From: JBKJML01 sp046596415
GTDB taxonomy: Bacteria > Actinomycetota > Thermoleophilia > Gaiellales > Gaiellaceae
Direction: 5' to 3'
DNA: 14,669 bases
NCBI GenBank assembly: GCA_046596415.1
Contig: JBKJML010000115.1
Coordinates: forward strand, 1 to 14,669
The notes beneath the pieces are model-generated. The model did no database searches. It was given only the letters and a program-made list of their open reading frames with translations, and was not told the DNA's origin. A program made the position numbers and the translations under genes. Position 1 is the stretch's first letter. Every line of letters starts with the position of its first letter. This document shows positions 13,646 through 14,669 of the stretch, piece by piece.

Positions 13646-14669
13646 CTACGCGCCGCAGCGGCGGAACTCGACCACACGGTTGCCGCGGGCGCCGTAGGCG
13701 GGGACGCCGCCGTCGACGACGGGTCGCGCAGAGATCCCCTTCGCGGCAAGGATGCTCGCCGCGATCGCGGCCCGGGCGCCGCTCTCGCAGATCGTGACCA
13801 CGGGCCGGTCGCTCGGCACGTCGGCCCCGCAGACGGGCAGGAGCCGGTAGGGGATATTGCGGCTGCCGACGATGTAGCCCGAGTCCCGCTCGTCGCGCTC
13901 GCGGACGTCGATCAGCTCGGCGCCGCCTGCGAGTAGCTCGTCGAGCTCATCCAAGCTCACCGGCACCATCGTCTCCGGGCCGCCTCCGAGCACGTAGCCC
14001 GTCACGTCGAGCAGCCCGATCGAGCGGAGCCCGCGGATGGCGCGTTGCGCCTGCGCCGCGTCCGAGGCCTGCACCGCGAGCGTCTCGACGCCGGCGAGCA
14101 CGAAACCCGCCTTCGTCGCGAATGAGGTGCCGTCGAGCGGCACGTTGATCGACCCCGGCAGATGCCCGGAACCGAAGTCGGCCACGGAGCGCACGTCGAG
14201 CACCGTGGAATCGCCCGGTGGTGCTGCGAGCTCCTCGACCGCGACCGGGGCGGGCAGGAGCGCACCCTGATTGAGCTCGACGATTCGCTGCATGTTCGGC
14301 GGCTTCGGCGACCCTGCGCTCATCGCCTCGGCAACGAACTCGAGCTCGTCGTCGACGAGGACGGAGCGGTTGAAGCGCCGTTCGAAGCCGATCGTCGTCG
14401 AAGCCTTGGAGCTCATCCCCTTCCCACAGAGCGACCCTGCAACATGCCCGGGGAACACCTCGACGCCGTCCGGCAGCTCGAGCAGGCGCCGCAGCGACCG
14501 GAAAAGGCCCTCGGCACCCTCCTTTGCGCCCACGGCCAGATCGGGCCGTGCAGCGTCGCCGACGAAGAGCGAGTCGCCGGTGAGGACGAGCCAGGGCTCG
14601 TCGGCTCGCGTCCGGTCGACGACCGCGAGGCAGGTGTGCTCGGGCCGGTGGCCCGGCGTGTGGATCGCG
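13646..14669 (-). CDS. CstB-like persulfide dioxygenase-rhodanese fusion (5' partial)
   Basis: The frame is open to the window edge; 340 residues of an expected roughly 450 are present, and the GTG at 14533 is internal. In visible numbering the piece starts in a metallo-beta-lactamase domain of the ETHE1/persulfide dioxygenase type: HTPGH at 3-7, TGDSLF with Asp32, and FPGHVAG with His75 supply three expected metal ligands, and GSLCGKGMS follows. Then come two rhodanese domains. The first (about 140-228, LDVRSVADFGSGHLPGSINV) has no cysteine at its active loop (VQASDAAQ). The second (about 232-335, LIDVRERDERD) has Cys294 in CESGAR. A dioxygenase, a cysteine-less rhodanese, then an active rhodanese is the plan of Staphylococcus CstB, which oxidises persulfides to thiosulfate. 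A role in sulfide detoxification is inferred. Its 3' end lies 3 nt from foldback copy 2. Confidence 0.88.
   Translation of the reverse strand, partial: AIHTPGHRPEHTCLAVVDRTRADEPWLVLTGDSLFVGDAARPDLAVGAKEGAEGLFRSLRRLLELPDGVEVFPGHVAGSLCGKGMSSKASTTIGFERRFNRSVLVDDELEFVAEAMSAGSPKPPNMQRIVELNQGALLPAPVAVEELAAPPGDSTVLDVRSVADFGSGHLPGSINVPLDGTSFATKAGFVLAGVETLAVQASDAAQAQRAIRGLRSIGLLDVTGYVLGGGPETMVPVSLDELDELLAGGAELIDVRERDERDSGYIVGSRNIPYRLLPVCGADVPSDRPVVTICESGARAAIAASILAAKGISARPVVDGGVPAYGARGNRVVEFRRCGA

Noticed and set aside
13456..13749. A minus-strand frame spanning foldback copy 2 that shares a peptide stretch with a minus-strand frame over copy 1
   Set aside because: The shared residues come from reading the DNA repeat in reverse. 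The frame overlaps the ends of ilvA and the rhodanese gene and has no start signal.

Overview
This is a high-GC window with densely packed genes and frequent GTG starts. The gene families and gene order style suggest a soil or aquatic Actinomycetota, possibly the Thermoleophilia/Gaiellales type. That placement is inferred from composition and family flavour only; the window has no rRNA or other lineage marker. It holds eleven recognisable protein genes (two cut by the window edges), one short ORF of doubtful status, and two copies of an unusual foldback repeat.

Layout. 1-2365: the ATPase end of an oligopeptide/dipeptide ABC importer operon (DppD-type, partial, then DppF-type) with a small three-helix membrane protein 4 nt downstream. 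2456-2941: an orphan zinc-finger anti-sigma-like membrane protein, followed by a strong GC hairpin. 2942-3269: non-coding but rich in hairpins, with a possible operator. 3270-3450: copy 1 of the foldback element, which carries a short Tat-signal-like ORF. 3433-5296: atpD-atpC, the last two genes of an F1Fo ATP synthase operon, here without atpG or atpA upstream. 5324-6031: an FAD/NAD(P)H oxidoreductase. 6161-9778: full-length cobalamin-dependent methionine synthase MetH. 9917-11182: an MFS exporter with its own promoter. 11289-13459: meaB-ilvA, overlapping by an ATGA. 13465-13643: copy 2 of the foldback element, filling the gap between convergent genes. 13646-14669 (minus strand): the C-terminal part of a CstB-like persulfide dioxygenase/rhodanese fusion.

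How the genes fit together. MetH and MeaB both belong to cobalamin-dependent metabolism. MeaB protects methylmalonyl-CoA mutase, and IlvA makes 2-oxobutyrate, which can be oxidised to propionyl-CoA and on to methylmalonyl-CoA. The meaB-ilvA overlap is therefore metabolically sensible (inference).

Most unusual feature. A roughly 177-bp element occurs twice in direct orientation, 10 kb apart, about 93% identical by my hand alignment. Each copy is an imperfect palindrome over almost its whole length, with GAACTCAGTTC / GAACTGAGTTC ends. Copy 1 sits exactly where the atp operon is broken. Its right terminal repeat supplies the ATG of atpD, and it separates a good Shine-Dalgarno plus ATG (3261-3272) from the atpD body. 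It looks like a MITE-like or structured foldback element that has captured the start of an essential gene. A misassembly at the repeat must be excluded first.
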